Below, one piece after another: positions 62,720 to 64,000 of a DNA stretch of 64,000 nucleotides. Within the stretch, counting starts at the first letter, position 1. Each line of letters opens with the position of its first letter. The DNA is from a gamma proteobacterium symbiont of Ctena orbiculata (lineage in GTDB: Bacteria; Pseudomonadota; Gammaproteobacteria; Chromatiales; Chromatiaceae): positions 26,006 through 90,005 of the forward strand of contig QBVD01000062.1 of assembly GCA_003058525.1 (NCBI GenBank), given 5' to 3'. A program made the position numbers and the translations under genes. Under the pieces are notes generated by a model. The model did not search any database, had not been told where the DNA came from, and worked only from the letters and a program-made list of their open reading frames with translations.

Positions 62720-63181
62720 GTGTCAGGGACGATTCAAACCATCACGCTGCAACCAAAGCCATCCCGGCTACTCCATGCCTGGCGTGTAGCCATCCATCTG
62801 TTGGCGTTAATGACAACCCTCTTTGCACCCATGATGCTGTGGCCTAAAGTGTCTCTGTTGACGGCATTGGCTCTGTATGGCTATTTCTCTTTCCGGCAGG
62901 GCGGGAAGGGAGGTGGCGGACAGATTGACAAGGTGACCATCACGCCTTACGGCAGGGTGAGAATTGTCATGGAGGATGGCAAAAATCTGCGGGCAAGGAT
63001 TCGCCGGGACAGTCTCGTTATACCCTGGTTGGTTGTGTTGCGTTTCGACCTGGACAAGGGATGGCCGCCCCGTTCGCTGGTTTTGGCGTCTGATACCGTT
63101 AGCGAAGAACAGATGCGGCAGCTGCGTGTTTTGCTAAGATTTGGTGAGATAAGCCAGAGTGATCGAATCATTAAACGCTAG
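62720..63181 (+). CDS. YgfX/CptA-like inner-membrane protein
   Basis: 153 aa from a GTG at 62720 with AAGGAGG at the right spacing. Two adjacent TM segments (about 20-38 and 42-58), then a cytoplasmic beta-rich domain: ITPYGRVRIVMEDGKNLRARI, SLVIPWLVVLRF and LVLASDTVSEEQMRQLRVLLR. This pattern fits YgfX (DUF1434), in E. coli encoded with SdhE/YgfY. The SdhE partner is not next to it here, so the assignment is by fold pattern only. Confidence 0.7.
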   Translation: MSGTIQTITLQPKPSRLLHAWRVAIHLLALMTTLFAPMMLWPKVSLLTALALYGYFSFRQGGKGGGGQIDKVTITPYGRVRIVMEDGKNLRARIRRDSLVIPWLVVLRFDLDKGWPPRSLVLASDTVSEEQMRQLRVLLRFGEISQSDRIIKR

Positions 63182-63272
63182 ATCAAGTTCGGCACTCCGC
63201 TTGAGTGTGTCAGCATAGCTGCCATTGTGTGAACATCGGCAGCGGTTGGGTATTGCTATAAAAGGAGAAACC

Positions 63273-63875
63273 ATGGTCGGTAACGTTCAAATTGCGAGTG
63301 ATTTCATCATCGGAGGTCATCCCGATGCCCGTGTGACACCCAACTTCCGTCTGAAAGAGTTGTATAGAACGAACGGGAAGGTCCGGGTACACAGGGAACT
63401 TGTAGCCGGCCTGCAGATTTTGCGAGACAATCTTGCTGCCCCCATCGAAATCGACCCTCGACGGCCTGCCGCGGTGGAGAGGCCGTCCGACGATGGATTA
63501 TACCTGGTGATAGCGGCAGAGGATACCGACCTACTGCAAAAGGAAGCGATCAAACTTATCCGGCAGGGTTACTTCAGTCGTTGTGTGGCTGTTAACGATA
63601 AGCTCTATGTTGAGATGCACAAGCCTTCAATGCTTCCACGGATCTCGCCCAAGCTTGCCTTCGACTGCGGGGTGAAAGTGACCGCGGCCTTCGAGACCAG
63701 CGGTGATCCTTACCAGCAGGTGACAGGCAATTTCGATAAAGCCGGCCTCTCCTGCGTATTCTCACCAAACCTGCCACCGATTCTCTCTGAAAGCTGCCAC
63801 CTGAACTCGGGAAAGCTGCCGGCCATCGGAGCGTCAGCGACGCGGGTTTTGTGTATTGTTACTCAGACTCGGTAG
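63273..63875 (+). pseudogene. Peptidase M15-like gene with 3' end overrun by IS21 element
   Basis: 200 codons from the ATG at 63273 (AAAGGAG upstream; the in-frame ATG at 63225 lacks one). The N-terminal half has the M15-like pattern F.LKELYRTNGKVRVHRELVAGLQILRDNLAAPIEI, as in D,D-carboxypeptidase-like proteins, but the expected His/Asp zinc triad is not evident. The reading frame ends at 63875 inside DNA that on the other strand encodes the last residues of IstB, so the final codons are almost surely insertion-sequence sequence and the original C-terminus is lost. Function uncertain. Confidence 0.6.
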
Positions 63876-64000
63876 ATGGTGTCAACTTGGCTTTGTTTTT
63901 TCGCATGGATTCACCTTTCAGGTTTATCTTGTAAGCATTGTGTACCAGGCGATCCAGAATGGCGTCAGCCAGGGTAGGATCGCCGATAATCTGGTGCCAT
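63859..64000 (-). mobile_element. istB: IS21-family helper ATPase IstB, 3' end
   Basis: Minus strand from the window edge to the stop TAA at 63859-63861: 46 residues read in full, [19 protein letters not shown] and then [19 protein letters not shown]. This is the IstB C-terminus ([17 protein letters not shown] is highly conserved; LKGESMR ends it). IstB assists the IstA transposase. The IS terminus should lie between the stop and about 63790, within the M15-like frame. The rest of the element is beyond the window. Confidence 0.9.

Noticed and set aside
62563..62847. Frame of 94 codons overlapping the YgfX-like gene
   Set aside because: No ribosome-binding site, overlaps the repeat arm and the better supported GTG-started gene.

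Overview
The window looks like a chromosome segment of a gammaproteobacterium, most plausibly a chemolithotrophic, sulfur-oxidizer-type lineage (Chromatiales / Sedimenticola / Thiodiazotropha-like). This rests on gene content and order: the yceD-rpmF-plsX-fabHDG-acpP-fabF-pabC-mltG-tmk-holB-pilZ-tatD backbone, FadE and YheT of gammaproteobacterial type, a group 1e (Isp-type) NiFe hydrogenase, an SHP/diheme cytochrome module and a Na+-pumping oxaloacetate decarboxylase. The taxonomic placement is inference; no rRNA or complete tRNA is present.

Layout. (1) 1-1650 is AT-rich and looks like the end of a genomic island: two minus-strand genes (a deoxyribosyltransferase/TIR-like nucleotide-binding protein and a two-TM protein cut by the window edge), a palindromic operator candidate, and a 3' fragment of tRNA-Ser(UGA) that is the likely attachment-site duplication. 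A perfect hairpin terminator and about 2.3 copies of a 176-bp tandem, highly structured repeat follow (1690-2095). (2) 2.2-17.8 kb is mixed housekeeping and regulation: htpX, an RRM protein, a QseBC-like two-component system, yheT, a LON-domain protein, class I aldolase fbaB, a degenerate RRM protein, a DUF4332 protein, an FmdB-like protein, a zinc metallopeptidase, a DUF2914 protein, a large REC/degenerate GGDEF/coiled-coil membrane protein, an HDOD protein and yceF. (3) 18.1-21.4 kb holds oadGAB, sitting between yceF and yceD, which are direct neighbours in E. coli. (4) 21.4-32.9 kb is the fatty-acid synthesis / cell-envelope / DNA-replication backbone, with many 1-8 nt overlaps. (5) 32.9-37.6 kb is an OprP-type porin, a PhnD-like binding protein and a membrane PAS-GGDEF-EAL protein, probably an anion-sensing c-di-GMP branch. 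(6) 37.7-43.1 kb, minus strand, is an acyl-CoA synthetase, fadE and a papain-like amidase. (7) 43.4-52.1 kb is the hydrogenase locus: hypC-hypA-hypB-hypD leftward; maturation protease, short HupH-like protein, small subunit, Isp1, Isp2, large subunit rightward. hypE and hypF are not in the window. (8) 52.6-56.6 kb is cytochrome b561, SHP (DUF1924), diheme cytochrome c, PepSY and a PhoPQ-like two-component system. (9) 56.7-61.5 kb is a small membrane protein, a solute-symporter/histidine-kinase fusion, a receiver-only regulator and a CBS/DUF294 nucleotidyltransferase-like protein. (10) 61.8-64.0 kb is an EF-hand protein, a YgfX-like protein, a peptidase-M15-like gene whose 3' end runs into an IS21-family element, and the tail of istB at the edge.

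Three copies of one palindromic intergenic repeat (44505-44706, 52236-52419, 62471-62589) lie in or near the hydrogenase and redox region. Together the genes suggest an organism that can oxidize hydrogen through a membrane quinone/cytochrome path, uses sodium-coupled decarboxylation, degrades fatty acids and is rich in c-di-GMP and two-component signalling.
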